Source: Methanobrevibacter sp. (GTDB lineage Archaea; Methanobacteriota; Methanobacteria; Methanobacteriales; Methanobacteriaceae). From it: 33,708 nt of DNA. The notes beneath the pieces were generated by a model, which was given only the letters and a program-made list of their open reading frames with translations, was not told the origin of the DNA and searched no databases. Shown here in pieces: positions 1-7,839 of this stretch; position 1 is the first letter of the stretch; each line of letters starts with the position of its first letter. Both the position numbers and the translations under genes were made by a program. The stretch lies in contig JAGCLR010000187.1 in NCBI GenBank assembly GCA_017646885.1, forward strand, positions 1 through 33,708, in the 5' to 3' direction.

Positions 1-140
1 AATATAATAAGTCAAAGTTTATGGAAGGACAATTAAAGTGGCATATTAAAGACGGTATAGTTTTAATGAAGTGTAACCGCATTCACTGCAAAGAACCTTG
101 TTATTGGGGACCAATCAAAGCACAAAGAAAATTGATCTGA
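1..140 (+). CDS. 3' end of a small Cys-containing phage protein (partial at window edge)
   Basis: The frame is open from the left edge to the TGA at 138-140. An internal ATG at 21 would give 39 residues, but the frame is also open before it, so the true start may lie outside the window. The visible part has three cysteines and a histidine in a C-N-R-I-H-C-K-E-P-C arrangement, suggestive of a small zinc-binding knuckle. It is followed within 30 bases by a strong terminator, so it is the last gene of its operon. I do not recognise the family. Confidence 0.5.
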   Translation, partial: YNKSKFMEGQLKWHIKDGIVLMKCNRIHCKEPCYWGPIKAQRKLI

Positions 141-169
141 TTAGATAAAAATAAATGATTATGAAAAAT

Positions 170-216
170 ACACAAACAATAGTACTTCAAAAAGCTATTG
201 TTTGTGTAATTTTTTA
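170..216 (+). terminator. Intrinsic terminator
   Basis: A 12-13 bp perfect stem (CACAAACAATAG at 171-182 with CTATTGTTTGTG at 195-206) has a 12-base loop and is followed by TAATTTTTT. It closes the operon entering from the left and lies 23 bases before the -35 box of the next promoter. Confidence 0.85.
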
Positions 217-238
217 TAGAAAAATTTTCTGAAACCTC

Positions 239-267
239 TTGACATTTTCTTTAAAATGTGTTATACT
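239..267 (+). promoter_or_regulatory. Promoter P1, sigma70/sigmaA type
   Basis: TTGACA at 239-244, a 17-base spacer and TATACT at 262-267, with TGTG just upstream of the -10. It is preceded by the AAACCTC context found at other promoters in the window. It drives the genes at 317 and 524. Confidence 0.85.
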
Positions 268-316
268 ATATAATGTAAACAGGAAGTAAACAAAAACAAA
301 TAAGGAGGATACAAAT

Positions 317-508
317 ATGAAACAGTACACAAAGGTTCAGGAACTTATTTCCATTATCATTGGAAATGTAAAAGGTAAGGATGTTACGATTGAAGAAGCT
401 GTTATGAATGCGGCAATGACTTCTGTTCTTGACAGCAGAGGAGTTATTGAAGCACTTAACTATTCGGCACTTCCCCTTCCTAATTATGTAACTGATCCTA
501 TTCATTGA
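317..508 (+). CDS. Small hypothetical protein, 63 aa
   Basis: First gene after promoter P1. The ATG at 317 follows AAGGAGG (302-308) at ideal spacing. The protein is short and mixed helical, with a region rich in Ala, Val and Met in the middle and a Pro-containing tail. It has no cysteine pairs, no transmembrane segment and no motif I recognise. It is co-transcribed with the gene at 524, whose ribosome binding site begins three bases after this stop codon, so the two may work together. Function unknown. Confidence 0.7.
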   Translation: MKQYTKVQELISIIIGNVKGKDVTIEEAVMNAAMTSVLDSRGVIEALNYSALPLPNYVTDPIH

Positions 509-523
509 TTGGAGGTAATGAAA

Positions 524-997
524 ATGACAATTAAAGAATTTATGAATGATGTAAAAGAAACATATAAGAAGTATTTTCCGAACAGTCTTTGTGATATCAG
601 AATCAAGTACATTCTTGGATCTGTGATCTTTTTGGATTTCTATCTTGCCGGAAACGATAAAGAAGTTTATAGCGGATATTTTGAAAATGATATGTTCAAA
701 TGTGCATTTGCAATTCACCTTGACGACAACAGGCAGGGGTACACAGAGGATGACGAATTTGGAACTCAGACGCTTGAAGCAACATCCTCTTTTATCGCAG
801 TAAAGTCTACAGATAGATGGTTGGCATTTGATATTAAGAAAATCCCATTTAGAAAAACAACCGGTGATGCAAAAAAGATTCTCACTGCTATTGATAAATA
901 TTGTGCAAAACTTTATGCTGCTACAAAAGAAGCATATGAAACAGATAATCTTTGTGATAAGTACAAAGATCTTGCGGGGAAGAAATTGATAAGTTAA
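524..997 (+). CDS. Hypothetical phage protein, 157 aa
   Basis: I chose the ATG at 524 because GGAGG at 511-515 lies 8 bases upstream; the in-frame ATG at 518 is too close to it. The N-terminus (M-T-I-K-E-F-M) resembles that of the protein at 2632 (M-T-L-R-E-F-A), a start shared by small phage proteins. The middle is beta-rich and the C-terminal part helical and lysine-rich. No catalytic motif is visible and the function is unknown. It is the second and last gene of the P1 unit. No clear terminator follows; promoter P2 starts 24 bases after its stop. Confidence 0.75.
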   Translation: MTIKEFMNDVKETYKKYFPNSLCDIRIKYILGSVIFLDFYLAGNDKEVYSGYFENDMFKCAFAIHLDDNRQGYTEDDEFGTQTLEATSSFIAVKSTDRWLAFDIKKIPFRKTTGDAKKILTAIDKYCAKLYAATKEAYETDNLCDKYKDLAGKKLIS

Positions 998-1020
998 ATA
1001 ATAAAAATAAAGAATAACTA

Positions 1021-1049
1021 TTGACATTGAATGAAATATATGTTATAAT
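1021..1049 (+). promoter_or_regulatory. Promoter P2, sigma70/sigmaA type
   Basis: TTGACA at 1021-1026, a 17-base spacer and TATAAT at 1044-1049, with an upstream TGT. Both hexamers match the consensus perfectly. It drives the NADAR gene at 1078 and probably the genes that follow to 3770. Confidence 0.85.
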
Positions 1050-1077
1050 ATGTTTATAACATAAGGGAGGGTTCCGA

Positions 1078-1542
1078 ATGATAGATAGATTTAGTGGATA
1101 TTATGAATTCCTTTCTAATTTTTATCCATCTGAGGTAGAGTACAAAGGGATTAAGTTCCCAACAGTTGAGCACGCATTTCAGGCTGCAAAATGTAAAACA
1201 AAAGAAGAAATGCAGAAGTTCACAGAATATGATACTCCTGGTAAGGCTAAAAGAGCGGGAAGAAAAGTTGATTTAAGAAATGATTGGGAAGATGTAAAAC
1301 TAAATATCATGGATGAATTACTTAAACAAAAATTTTCCAATCCTGCAATGGCCGAAAAACTTTTAGAAACAAAAAACGAATTTTTAGTGGAAGGTAATAA
1401 CTGGAATGATACATTCTGGGGAGTTTGCGATAGAAAAGGAGAAAATCACCTAGGAGTTATTTTGATGAAACTTAGATCAGAACTTCTGATAGGTATCGCT
1501 AATGAATACATGATAGAATCTGGATGGAGTAATGTGACGTGA
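1078..1542 (+). CDS. NADAR family protein (YbiA/RibX-like, former DUF1768)
   Basis: The 154 residues span one NADAR domain, a normal length for the family. Visible hallmarks are F-L-S-N-F-Y-P at 11-17, the T-V-E-H-A-F-Q-A-A-K block with Glu31, V-E-G-N-N-W-N-D at 104-111, F-W-G-V-C at 113-117, and the final G-E-N-H-L-G and L-M-K-L-R blocks. Family knowledge: NADAR/YbiA proteins are N-glycosidase-like enzymes acting on riboflavin intermediates or on ADP-ribosylated substrates, including ADP-ribosylated guanine in DNA. In a phage an anti-defence or NAD-metabolism role is a reasonable inference but is not shown here. It is first in the P2 unit, with a GGGAGG ribosome binding site, and is followed by a nucleotidyltransferase gene. 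Confidence 0.9.
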   Translation: MIDRFSGYYEFLSNFYPSEVEYKGIKFPTVEHAFQAAKCKTKEEMQKFTEYDTPGKAKRAGRKVDLRNDWEDVKLNIMDELLKQKFSNPAMAEKLLETKNEFLVEGNNWNDTFWGVCDRKGENHLGVILMKLRSELLIGIANEYMIESGWSNVT

Positions 1543-1591
1543 AAGCATTTATGTTGTTTTTATTAGGTTTAGACATGGAGGTAGAGGTTGA

Positions 1592-2623
1592 GTGAATAAT
1601 TTAACAAATGTAATTAAAGAAAGACTTACAAAGATCGGTAAAGATTTCAATGAAAAAGAATATGGGTTTTTAAATACAGATGAAAGACTTCGCACTCCTG
1701 TCCTTATCACTCTTGGTGGATCTCATGCCTATGGAACTAACATTGAAACATCTGATATGGATATTCGTGGAATTTCAATGAATAGTGCAGATAATATTCT
1801 TCTTGGAAAGGATTTTGAACAAGTAGCAAATGAACCAACAGATACAACTATCTATTCTTTCGATAAGATGACTTCCTTACTTACAAATTGTAATCCAAAT
1901 ACTATTGAAATTCTAGGTGTTAAACCAGAACATATACTTTATAAATCAGATATTGGCGAAGAACTAATTAAGAATAAAGATATGTTTCTTTCCCTTAGAG
2001 CTGTTAAATCCTTCGGTGGTTATGCAAATGCACAACTTTATAGACTTCAGCAAAAGTCCCTTGTAGCTCTTACACCAGAACAACTTAATGCCCATATTGT
2101 AAAAACCTTAAATGGAATGAGAGATATGCTTGAAATGAAACATGATATGAAGGGTATTCAAGTGCATCTTAAAGACGGTGAGATTGTTGTTGATATTAAC
2201 GTAAATGATTATCCAGCAGAGAGTATTGCTGGTGTTCTAAATGTTTTTAATAAAACACTAAACGATTATCATAAGAATTCAGTCAGAAACGAAAAAGCTA
2301 TGAATCATGGAAAAATTTCTAAGCACGCAATGCATCTTTTAAGGCTTTATATGATGTGCGAAGATATTCTTCTAAAAGGCGAAATCAACACATACAGAGA
2401 AAAAGAACATGATCTTCTGATGGATATTAGAAATGGAAAATATCTTGGTGAGGATGGAAGACCGAACAAAGAGTTTTTCGATATTGTTAAAGAATATGAG
2501 GTCAAAGTAGAGTATGCCAAAAAACATACATATCTTCCAATGGAACCTGATATTGAAAAGATCAACAATTTCAGAAAAAGAATGAACCTAAGAATGGTTG
2601 AACAAATTACTAAGAGGAGGTGA
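1592..2623 (+). CDS. Polymerase-beta-superfamily nucleotidyltransferase (RlaP/COG3541-like)
   Basis: 343 residues. The nucleotidyltransferase signature is G-G-S at 42-44, A-Y-G-T at 46-49, then S-D-M-D-I-R-G at 54-60, with Asp55 and Asp57 as predicted metal ligands. The long helical C-terminal part fits the COG3541 group, which includes RlaP-type proteins linked to RNA repair. The GTG start at 1592 follows a purine-rich AGAGG and no better start is available. The target (RNA end, protein or small molecule) cannot be told from sequence. It lies between the NADAR gene and small hypotheticals and shares promoter P2. Alternative: an AMP- or NMP-transferring enzyme acting on host proteins. Confidence 0.8.
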   Translation: MNNLTNVIKERLTKIGKDFNEKEYGFLNTDERLRTPVLITLGGSHAYGTNIETSDMDIRGISMNSADNILLGKDFEQVANEPTDTTIYSFDKMTSLLTNCNPNTIEILGVKPEHILYKSDIGEELIKNKDMFLSLRAVKSFGGYANAQLYRLQQKSLVALTPEQLNAHIVKTLNGMRDMLEMKHDMKGIQVHLKDGEIVVDINVNDYPAESIAGVLNVFNKTLNDYHKNSVRNEKAMNHGKISKHAMHLLRLYMMCEDILLKGEINTYREKEHDLLMDIRNGKYLGEDGRPNKEFFDIVKEYEVKVEYAKKHTYLPMEPDIEKINNFRKRMNLRMVEQITKRR

Positions 2624-2631
2624 ATGTGAAA

Positions 2632-3090
2632 ATGACTTTAAGAGAGTTTGCAGAGAGTTTTAATATATATGATAGATACTGTGATTATGCATTTAGAGTT
2701 TGTGGAAAACTTGTAGATTTTTCAGACGAAATTGTAACAGCAAAAATAAGGGATTTTTTAGATGTTACTAATATTGAAATATCCGTGGCATCTTCTGATA
2801 TAAAAGAAGTGTTCACTTCAAACAGATTCTTATTTAATAAAACTCAGTTACTTGATTTAGAAATTGATAAAGCACAGTTGTTTTCGATTTCATATGATAA
2901 AACGAGTGAAGAAGAGGTTAATGTTGCATGGCACAACGAATCTATTTTAACTAAGTTTACAAAACCAACTATTTGTTTTTCGGTTCCACTTAAAGACTTT
3001 CTTGACGTGCGACATTTAAACATTTATCTCTTTTTCATGGAACGCGGTTATGATCATGAAAGAGCACTTACCACAGCAAATCGCAACTAA
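2632..3090 (+). CDS. Hypothetical phage protein, 152 aa
   Basis: The ATG at 2632 gives the start M-T-L-R-E-F-A; GTG codons at 2620 and 2626 are possible, but 2620 lies inside the ribosome binding site GAGGAGG (2614-2620). The protein is mixed alpha/beta with an aspartate-rich N-terminal half. Near the C-terminus it has V-R-H-L-N-I-Y-L-F-F and E-R-G-Y-D-H-E-R-A, a pattern seen in small phage proteins of unknown role. It is co-transcribed with its neighbours, separated by a few bases on each side. Function unknown. Confidence 0.7.
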   Translation: MTLREFAESFNIYDRYCDYAFRVCGKLVDFSDEIVTAKIRDFLDVTNIEISVASSDIKEVFTSNRFLFNKTQLLDLEIDKAQLFSISYDKTSEEEVNVAWHNESILTKFTKPTICFSVPLKDFLDVRHLNIYLFFMERGYDHERALTTANRN

Positions 3091-3105
3091 TTGTGGAGGG
3101 TTTAT

Positions 3106-3300
3106 ATGAAAGTCATTAAACATGGTAATAAATATCTTGGTGTAAAAGCCGGAATAACTAGAACATTCAAATGTACTAATTGTGGTTGCGTTTTTGAAGA
3201 TGAGTCTTGGAGCTTATTTAACGGGAAAACACATAAATATTATCAAAGATGTCCAGAGTGTTTAAAAGAAGCAGAAGAAGCAAAAATTGGAGGTAAATAA
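3106..3300 (+). CDS. Zinc-ribbon mini-protein, 64 aa
   Basis: Cysteines at 23, 26 and 28 and a second pair at 49 and 52 form a C-x2-C...C-x2-C zinc ribbon. The ATG at 3106 is preceded by GGAGG (3095-3099); the TTG at 3091 is upstream of that site and was rejected. The protein at 30401 has the same architecture (C22-x2-C25-x-C27 and C53-x2-C56) and a similar N-terminus, M-x-V-I-K, so the phage carries at least two copies of this family. A nucleic-acid or protein contact role is likely but unproven. Confidence 0.75.
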   Translation: MKVIKHGNKYLGVKAGITRTFKCTNCGCVFEDESWSLFNGKTHKYYQRCPECLKEAEEAKIGGK

Positions 3301-3302
3301 TT

Positions 3303-3770
3303 ATGGGTTTAGATTACGAGATACATCTCACTATAAGAGATAAAGAAACTAAGATGAAACAATGGTGTATTGAAATATCTTATTGGAGAAAAGCATGGAG
3401 TCTGTGTTCTGAAATTCAAGGAATTATAAATAAACCAATATACAAGATTTCAAATGATGAAGATTTTTACACAGTATGTCATCCAGCCGTTTTGAATGAG
3501 ATTTCAGATATTATAATTAAAAATATAAAAGACCTAAATAGTGATGTTTGGACAGATTCTGTTTTTTCACCTTTAGTAACAAGAGACGCATCACTTAGAA
3601 ATCTGGAACATTTATTGTCAGCCGAGGAATGGTTAAAAGACCCAGAGGATGAGGATGCGTTTGATTTAATGTTTAACGAATCTGAAAAAAGAGACATTTC
3701 AATTCAAGAATCCTATTTAAAGAATAAGGACAAATATGAAATTGTAATTGAGTTTATAAACAGTTATTAA
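3303..3770 (+). CDS. Hypothetical phage protein, 155 aa
   Basis: The ATG at 3303 follows GGAGGTAAATAATT, the same leader found at the gene at 33172. The N-terminal M-G-L-D-Y-E-I and the I-S-Y-W-R-K-A-W block resemble a small family recurrent in Firmicutes phages, with no assigned function that I know of. The C-terminal half is acidic and helical. A short inverted repeat (AAACAGT at 3758-3764, ACTGTTT at 3772-3778) overlaps the stop codon and could be a weak terminator. Last gene of the P2 unit by position. Confidence 0.7.
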   Translation: MGLDYEIHLTIRDKETKMKQWCIEISYWRKAWSLCSEIQGIINKPIYKISNDEDFYTVCHPAVLNEISDIIIKNIKDLNSDVWTDSVFSPLVTRDASLRNLEHLLSAEEWLKDPEDEDAFDLMFNESEKRDISIQESYLKNKDKYEIVIEFINSY

Positions 3771-3837
3771 GACTGTTTAAAATAAAATTTTTTATTGTAT
3801 GAATTTGATTATGGAAATCAAACAAGGAGGTAAAATG

Positions 3838-5892
3838 ATGGATTTTATTGGAATGAGAGATTTGCTTAATAAGCATTTTATGGAAAAGATGTATCCAAGA
3901 TCTTTCCTGTATGAAATGAGTCTTGATAAGGATAAATTGTGGAACATTTATCTTGATTCTTTCCCGAAAGGAACAAATGAAATTTATAGAGAAAGAAGAT
4001 ACCATGACTGTTCTTGTTGCCGTGGTTTTATTAACCATATTGGAAATGTTGTTGCTATTATTGATGGAAAAATTATTTCAATTTGGGATTTTGATATTGA
4101 CGATAGTACATTTGGTCCGGTAGTAAAAGCATTGTCAGACTATGTTCATAAACATAATATTACTGATGTATTTCTTTCAACGGAGCATAAAGTAGGATGT
4201 CATCATAATTTTGAATTGATGGAATCTGTTGGACAGCATAGATGGGATCATTTCTTTATTGATCTTGAAAACAAACATTTTGTAAATAGTTATGATAAAG
4301 GAACTGAGCTAAATAAATATAGAACAGCAAAGCAAACATTCAAACGGGCATTGGAAGAAATTACACTGGATGCTACAAACATTCTTTTGGAACTTATTTC
4401 AGATAATTCTATTTATCGTGGTAATGAATGGAAGGAAGTTTTAAAATCATTTAAGAACCATAAACTCACATATGCTAAATTGAGAACAGAAAAAGAAAAA
4501 GATATTTATACATGGGAACATTCTGTAAAAGAAAATAAGGCATTGACAGGACTTAGAAATACATCTATTGGAACACTTCTTGTAGATATTTCTAATGGAC
4601 GGGATCTTGAAGAAGCTGTAAGGGCTTATGAAGCAATTACCGATCCAACTGTATATAAACATCCAAAACCTATTTTCACAGATAAGATGAGAAAAGATGC
4701 CGAAAAGAAAATCACAGAACTTGGATTCATGCCATCACTTGCAAGAAGATTTGCTACATTGGATGATATTACAGTAAATGATATTCTGTTTACTGATAGG
4801 TCCGCAGCAAATAGAATTAAAGGTGCTAAAAGTATTTTTGATGATCTTGCAAAAGATGTTGTATCTAAACCTAAGAGATTTGATAGAGTAGAAGAAGTAT
4901 CTGTTAAAAAGTTTGTAGATGATATTCTTCCAACAGCAAATAGTATTCAAGTATATGTTGAAAATTCACATAAACCTAATTTTGTCTCACTTATTGCTCC
5001 AAAGGTCATAGAAGCAAAGTCAATGTTTAAGTGGGGAAATAATTTCACATGGGCATACACAGGAAATCTTACAGACAGCTTCAAACAGAAAGTAAAAGAG
5101 TTTGGTGGAAATGTAGAAGGTGTTCTTAGATTTTCTATTAAATGGAATGAATCAGGAAAAGATAATGTTGATCTTGATGCACATTGTAACTCACCTTCCG
5201 ATCATATTTATTATGGGAATAAAACGGATCATCGTTCGGGTGGATGTCTTGATGTGGATATTCAAAGACCAATTTCACAAGTTCCAGGAAACGATAAAAC
5301 CGCAGTAGAAAATATCACATGGGGAAATAAATCAAAAATGCCTATTGGAGATTATGCATTCTATGTGCATCAATATTGTGGAAATCTTTCAGATGGATTC
5401 AGAGCAGAGATTGAATTTTATGGAAATATCTACTCATTCGATTATCCAAAAGGAATCAGGCAAGGACAAAATGTAAATGTTGCAATCGTAACACTTGATA
5501 AAAATGGAACATTTACAATTAAACCGTCAATCGAATGCTCTAATAATCCTATTACTATTTGGAATATTTCAACAAATCAATTTGTTCCAGTTACAAGTAT
5601 TATGTATTCTCCAAATTATTGGTCAACAGCAGATGTTAATGTTGGTCATCAACACATTTTCTTCATGCTGGATGGTTGTGTTAATAATGAAAATCCTTCA
5701 GGAATTTTTAATGAATTCCTTGTAAACGAGCTTAATGAAAACAAGAGGGTTATGGCAGCACTTGGAAGTAAGCTTAAAGTAGAGGATACAGATGATCAAC
5801 TTTCAGGTCTTGGTTTTGCCTTGGATAAACGAAATGAAGTAGTTGTCAAGGTTATTGGAACAAGTGAAAGAATTATCAAGATCAAATTTTAA
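3838..5892 (+). CDS. Large conserved protein with C-terminal DUF2135/YfaP-like domain, 684 aa
   Basis: I chose the ATG at 3838 because GGAGG at 3826-3830 is 7 bases upstream; ATGs at 3799 and 3835 are less well placed. The N-terminal part carries Y-H-D-C-S-C-C-R-G-F (Cys58, 60, 61) followed by an I-I-D-G-K-I-I-S-I-W-D segment. From about residue 427 lies a beta-sandwich-like region with D-L-D-A-H (the W-x-x-x-x-D-N-V-D-L-D-A-H block), G-G-C-L-D-V-D and G-D-Y-A-F-Y-V, as in YfaP/DUF2135 proteins. The end has S-P-N-Y-W near 591 and A-L-G-S-K near 641. The whole architecture recurs in large phages and plasmids, with no known role that I can cite. No consensus promoter lies directly upstream. Confidence 0.75.
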   Translation: MDFIGMRDLLNKHFMEKMYPRSFLYEMSLDKDKLWNIYLDSFPKGTNEIYRERRYHDCSCCRGFINHIGNVVAIIDGKIISIWDFDIDDSTFGPVVKALSDYVHKHNITDVFLSTEHKVGCHHNFELMESVGQHRWDHFFIDLENKHFVNSYDKGTELNKYRTAKQTFKRALEEITLDATNILLELISDNSIYRGNEWKEVLKSFKNHKLTYAKLRTEKEKDIYTWEHSVKENKALTGLRNTSIGTLLVDISNGRDLEEAVRAYEAITDPTVYKHPKPIFTDKMRKDAEKKITELGFMPSLARRFATLDDITVNDILFTDRSAANRIKGAKSIFDDLAKDVVSKPKRFDRVEEVSVKKFVDDILPTANSIQVYVENSHKPNFVSLIAPKVIEAKSMFKWGNNFTWAYTGNLTDSFKQKVKEFGGNVEGVLRFSIKWNESGKDNVDLDAHCNSPSDHIYYGNKTDHRSGGCLDVDIQRPISQVPGNDKTAVENITWGNKSKMPIGDYAFYVHQYCGNLSDGFRAEIEFYGNIYSFDYPKGIRQGQNVNVAIVTLDKNGTFTIKPSIECSNNPITIWNISTNQFVPVTSIMYSPNYWSTADVNVGHQHIFFMLDGCVNNENPSGIFNEFLVNELNENKRVMAALGSKLKVEDTDDQLSGLGFALDKRNEVVVKVIGTSERIIKIKF

Positions 5893-5954
5893 GTGAATAA
5901 GGGCTGTTAGATACCAGCACTTAAAAATAAAAATCAAAAACGGAGGAAATTATT

Positions 5955-6335
5955 ATGGAAAAGAATATTTACAAGTATGCGGCTGAAAACAGAATTAGAT
6001 TTCAGTCCACAAAAGGAAGTTTGTGCGTTGAAGATTTGTTCGTCTTATCAATGACAGACCTTGATAAGATATACAAGGCATTGAAAGTAGAAGAAAGAAA
6101 TATGGCAGAAGAGTCCCTTATGGATGAAGTAAATAAAGATTCTACAGTTCTTGGGATCAAGATTGAAATCGTAAAAGATGTTTATGCTACTAAAAAGACT
6201 GAAAAAGAACGTAGACTTGAGGCAGAGGAAAGAAGAAAGCAGCAGCAGAGAATTGCAGATAATATTGATATGAAGAAAGACGCTGCACTTCAGGATAAAT
6301 CAATCGAAGAACTTGAAGCAATGCTGAATGGATAA
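5955..6335 (+). CDS. Conserved phage protein, 126 aa, function unknown
   Basis: The protein matches a family I recognise from many phages: an N-terminal F-Q-S-T-K-G-S-L-C-V-E-D-L block, a middle G-I-K-I-E-I-V-K-D-V strand, then a charged helix rich in Glu, Arg and Lys, and the C-terminal S-I-E-E-L-E-A-M-L. The helix from about 75 to 120 is predicted to be a coiled coil. The ATG at 5955 follows CGGAGG (5941-5946). It is the last gene before the terminator at 6426 and probably shares the transcript of the 684-residue protein. The function has not been assigned to my knowledge. Confidence 0.75.
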   Translation: MEKNIYKYAAENRIRFQSTKGSLCVEDLFVLSMTDLDKIYKALKVEERNMAEESLMDEVNKDSTVLGIKIEIVKDVYATKKTEKERRLEAEERRKQQQRIADNIDMKKDAALQDKSIEELEAMLNG

Positions 6336-6425
6336 ATAGTTTATATCTAAATAAAAAAACAATCAAACTCCTAGATCAAAGATCAAATATATCTGAAGAA
6401 ATAATCATTATACAACATATACAAA

Positions 6426-6456
6426 AACTCCACATAAACTTTGTGGAGTTTTTTAT
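6426..6456 (+). terminator. Intrinsic terminator
   Basis: A 9 bp stem (AACTCCACA at 6426-6434 with TGTGGAGTT at 6442-6450) with a 7-base loop is followed by TTTTATTA. It is preceded by the 11-mer ATATACAAAAA (6417-6427) seen before three other terminators. The stretch 6336-6416 holds no gene that I can see. Confidence 0.85.
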
Positions 6457-6476
6457 TATCTTTTTTCAAAAATCTC

Positions 6477-6505
6477 TTGACTTTTTCATTATAATATGTT
6501 ATACT
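6477..6505 (+). promoter_or_regulatory. Promoter P3, sigma70/sigmaA type
   Basis: TTGACT at 6477-6482, a 17-base spacer and TATACT at 6500-6505, with an upstream TGT and a downstream ATATAGTAA. It drives the single gene at 6550. Confidence 0.85.
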
Positions 6506-6549
6506 ATATATAGTAAATAACATACATAACCTAAATGGAGGTAACTAAA

Positions 6550-7737
6550 ATGACTACTTATACAACCACAAAAGTAAAGTTCGAGGAACTTTCCAAGAAG
6601 GTCAATAGAATCTTCAAGAAACTGGATAAAATCAATGGTCATTATGACTTCCATACTGTTCGTGAATTTGTTAAACTGGTTCCAGTATACGCAGTAGATG
6701 AGATCAATAAGTGCCAGGTAAAGGTTGACGAAATGAATGTAGAGTGTGTTGAATATGTTCTTACATTTGATCCTTATGTGGTAGGTAACTACAAACTCGG
6801 TGCTGTTCTTGAAGCAGCAGAGAATGAGAACCTTGTTTATGTTTGTGATACAACAATCAATTTTGCAGACTACAGAACAAAGGCTATTAAATGTGAACAT
6901 TGTGGAACTAACCACAAGCGCACAAAGGGTATTGTTCTTGTAAACAACGAAGATGGAACTCATAAGATGGTTGGTTCTGCTTGTGTTAAGGACTTCATCG
7001 GATACAATGTCGAACAGTTTGCAAAGTATTTCAAAGAGATTGAACAGATCCTTCTGGAAGACGAAGAAGCAAAAATTTACGACAACGAAAGACATCTTTA
7101 CAGAGCAGTTATTGATGTAACTGAATACCTTGCAAATTGCATTAAGATCATTGATAAAGACGGTTACAATAAGGAACTCAAATATAATGCAATTACTGCA
7201 ATGACAAAGAACAACATTGAAGAAGAGTATATTGAAAAGGCAAATAAAGTAATTAACTTCTTCAAAAATGAATACACTGATGATTTTGACAGCTTTGTAA
7301 ACAACACTAGAATTTACCTTGTAGGTTATCAGCCGGTAGTTAATGCAAATGGTTTTGTAGCATATGCATACGAGCTTTACAAGAAGATTCAGGAAAAGAT
7401 TGCAAAACAGGCTGAACTTAATGCACAGAAAGCAATTAGCAATTTTGTTGGAAACATTGGTGAAAAGGTAACAGTTACCGGAACAGTTAAGATTGCTGGT
7501 GGCTATGAGACAGATTTTGGGTATGTCAGAATTTACAAGTTCACAGACAAAAACGGCAACACTTATGTCTGGAAAACATCCACTTATATTTACGCAGAAG
7601 ATAACAACGGTAATCAAGTTGCTTCCGAAGAGCTTAAAGAAATCACAATCGCCGGAACGATAAAGGCACATAACGAATACAATGGCGAGAAACAAACAGT
7701 TCTTACAAGATGCAAGGTAAGAGGTTATGTTGCATAA
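6550..7737 (+). CDS. Zinc-ribbon phage protein with OB-like C-terminal region, 395 aa
   Basis: The ATG at 6550 lies 8 bases after GGAGG (6537-6541); the ATG at 6535 overlaps that site. Cys115-x2-Cys118 with G-T-N-H-K-R-T, then V-G-S-A-C-V-K-D-F-I-G at 141-151 form a zinc-binding module recurrent in Firmicutes phages. The C-terminal third is beta-rich, with K-V-T-V-T-G-T-V-K, D-K-N-G-N-T-Y-V-W-K-T and the final K-A-H-N-E-Y-N-G-E-K-Q-T-V-L-T-R-C, which suggests an OB-type fold and nucleic acid binding (inference). It forms a monocistronic unit with its own promoter P3 and a strong terminator. Confidence 0.75.
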   Translation: MTTYTTTKVKFEELSKKVNRIFKKLDKINGHYDFHTVREFVKLVPVYAVDEINKCQVKVDEMNVECVEYVLTFDPYVVGNYKLGAVLEAAENENLVYVCDTTINFADYRTKAIKCEHCGTNHKRTKGIVLVNNEDGTHKMVGSACVKDFIGYNVEQFAKYFKEIEQILLEDEEAKIYDNERHLYRAVIDVTEYLANCIKIIDKDGYNKELKYNAITAMTKNNIEEEYIEKANKVINFFKNEYTDDFDSFVNNTRIYLVGYQPVVNANGFVAYAYELYKKIQEKIAKQAELNAQKAISNFVGNIGEKVTVTGTVKIAGGYETDFGYVRIYKFTDKNGNTYVWKTSTYIYAEDNNGNQVASEELKEITIAGTIKAHNEYNGEKQTVLTRCKVRGYVA

Positions 7738-7769
7738 GATACAAATAAAAAATTATAAATACTAAATAA

Positions 7770-7817
7770 AAACAGATTTTCTAATACTTTAGATAGTATA
7801 GAAAATCTGTTTTTTTA
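7770..7817 (+). terminator. Strong intrinsic terminator
   Basis: A 14 bp perfect stem (AAACAGATTTTCTA at 7770-7783 with TAGAAAATCTGTTT at 7799-7812) is closed by a U tract to 7816. It separates the zinc-ribbon gene from the tail-fibre-like gene. No consensus promoter is seen between it and the gene at 7840. Confidence 0.9.
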
Positions 7818-7839
7818 TCCATGAGAGGAGATGTTGATA

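Noticed and set aside
266..1027. Long open frame on the minus strand opposite the first two genes
   Set aside because: It is rich in Phe, Ile, Cys and Asn as expected for an antisense shadow of AT-rich genes, lacks a ribosome binding site, and lies opposite well-supported + strand genes.
3758..3800. Short inverted repeat AAACAGT/ACTGTTT as a terminator
   Set aside because: The stem is only 7 bp, it overlaps the stop codon, and the T run starts 8 bases later; too weak to call.
5885..5935. AAGT...ACTT and GCTG...CAGC pairings after the 684-residue gene
   Set aside because: Short stems with no T run on the + strand and no neighbouring promoter; probably chance.
6499..7695. 398-codon open frame on the minus strand
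   Set aside because: It mirrors the zinc-ribbon gene at 6550 almost exactly, has a shadow-type composition and no plausible start signals.
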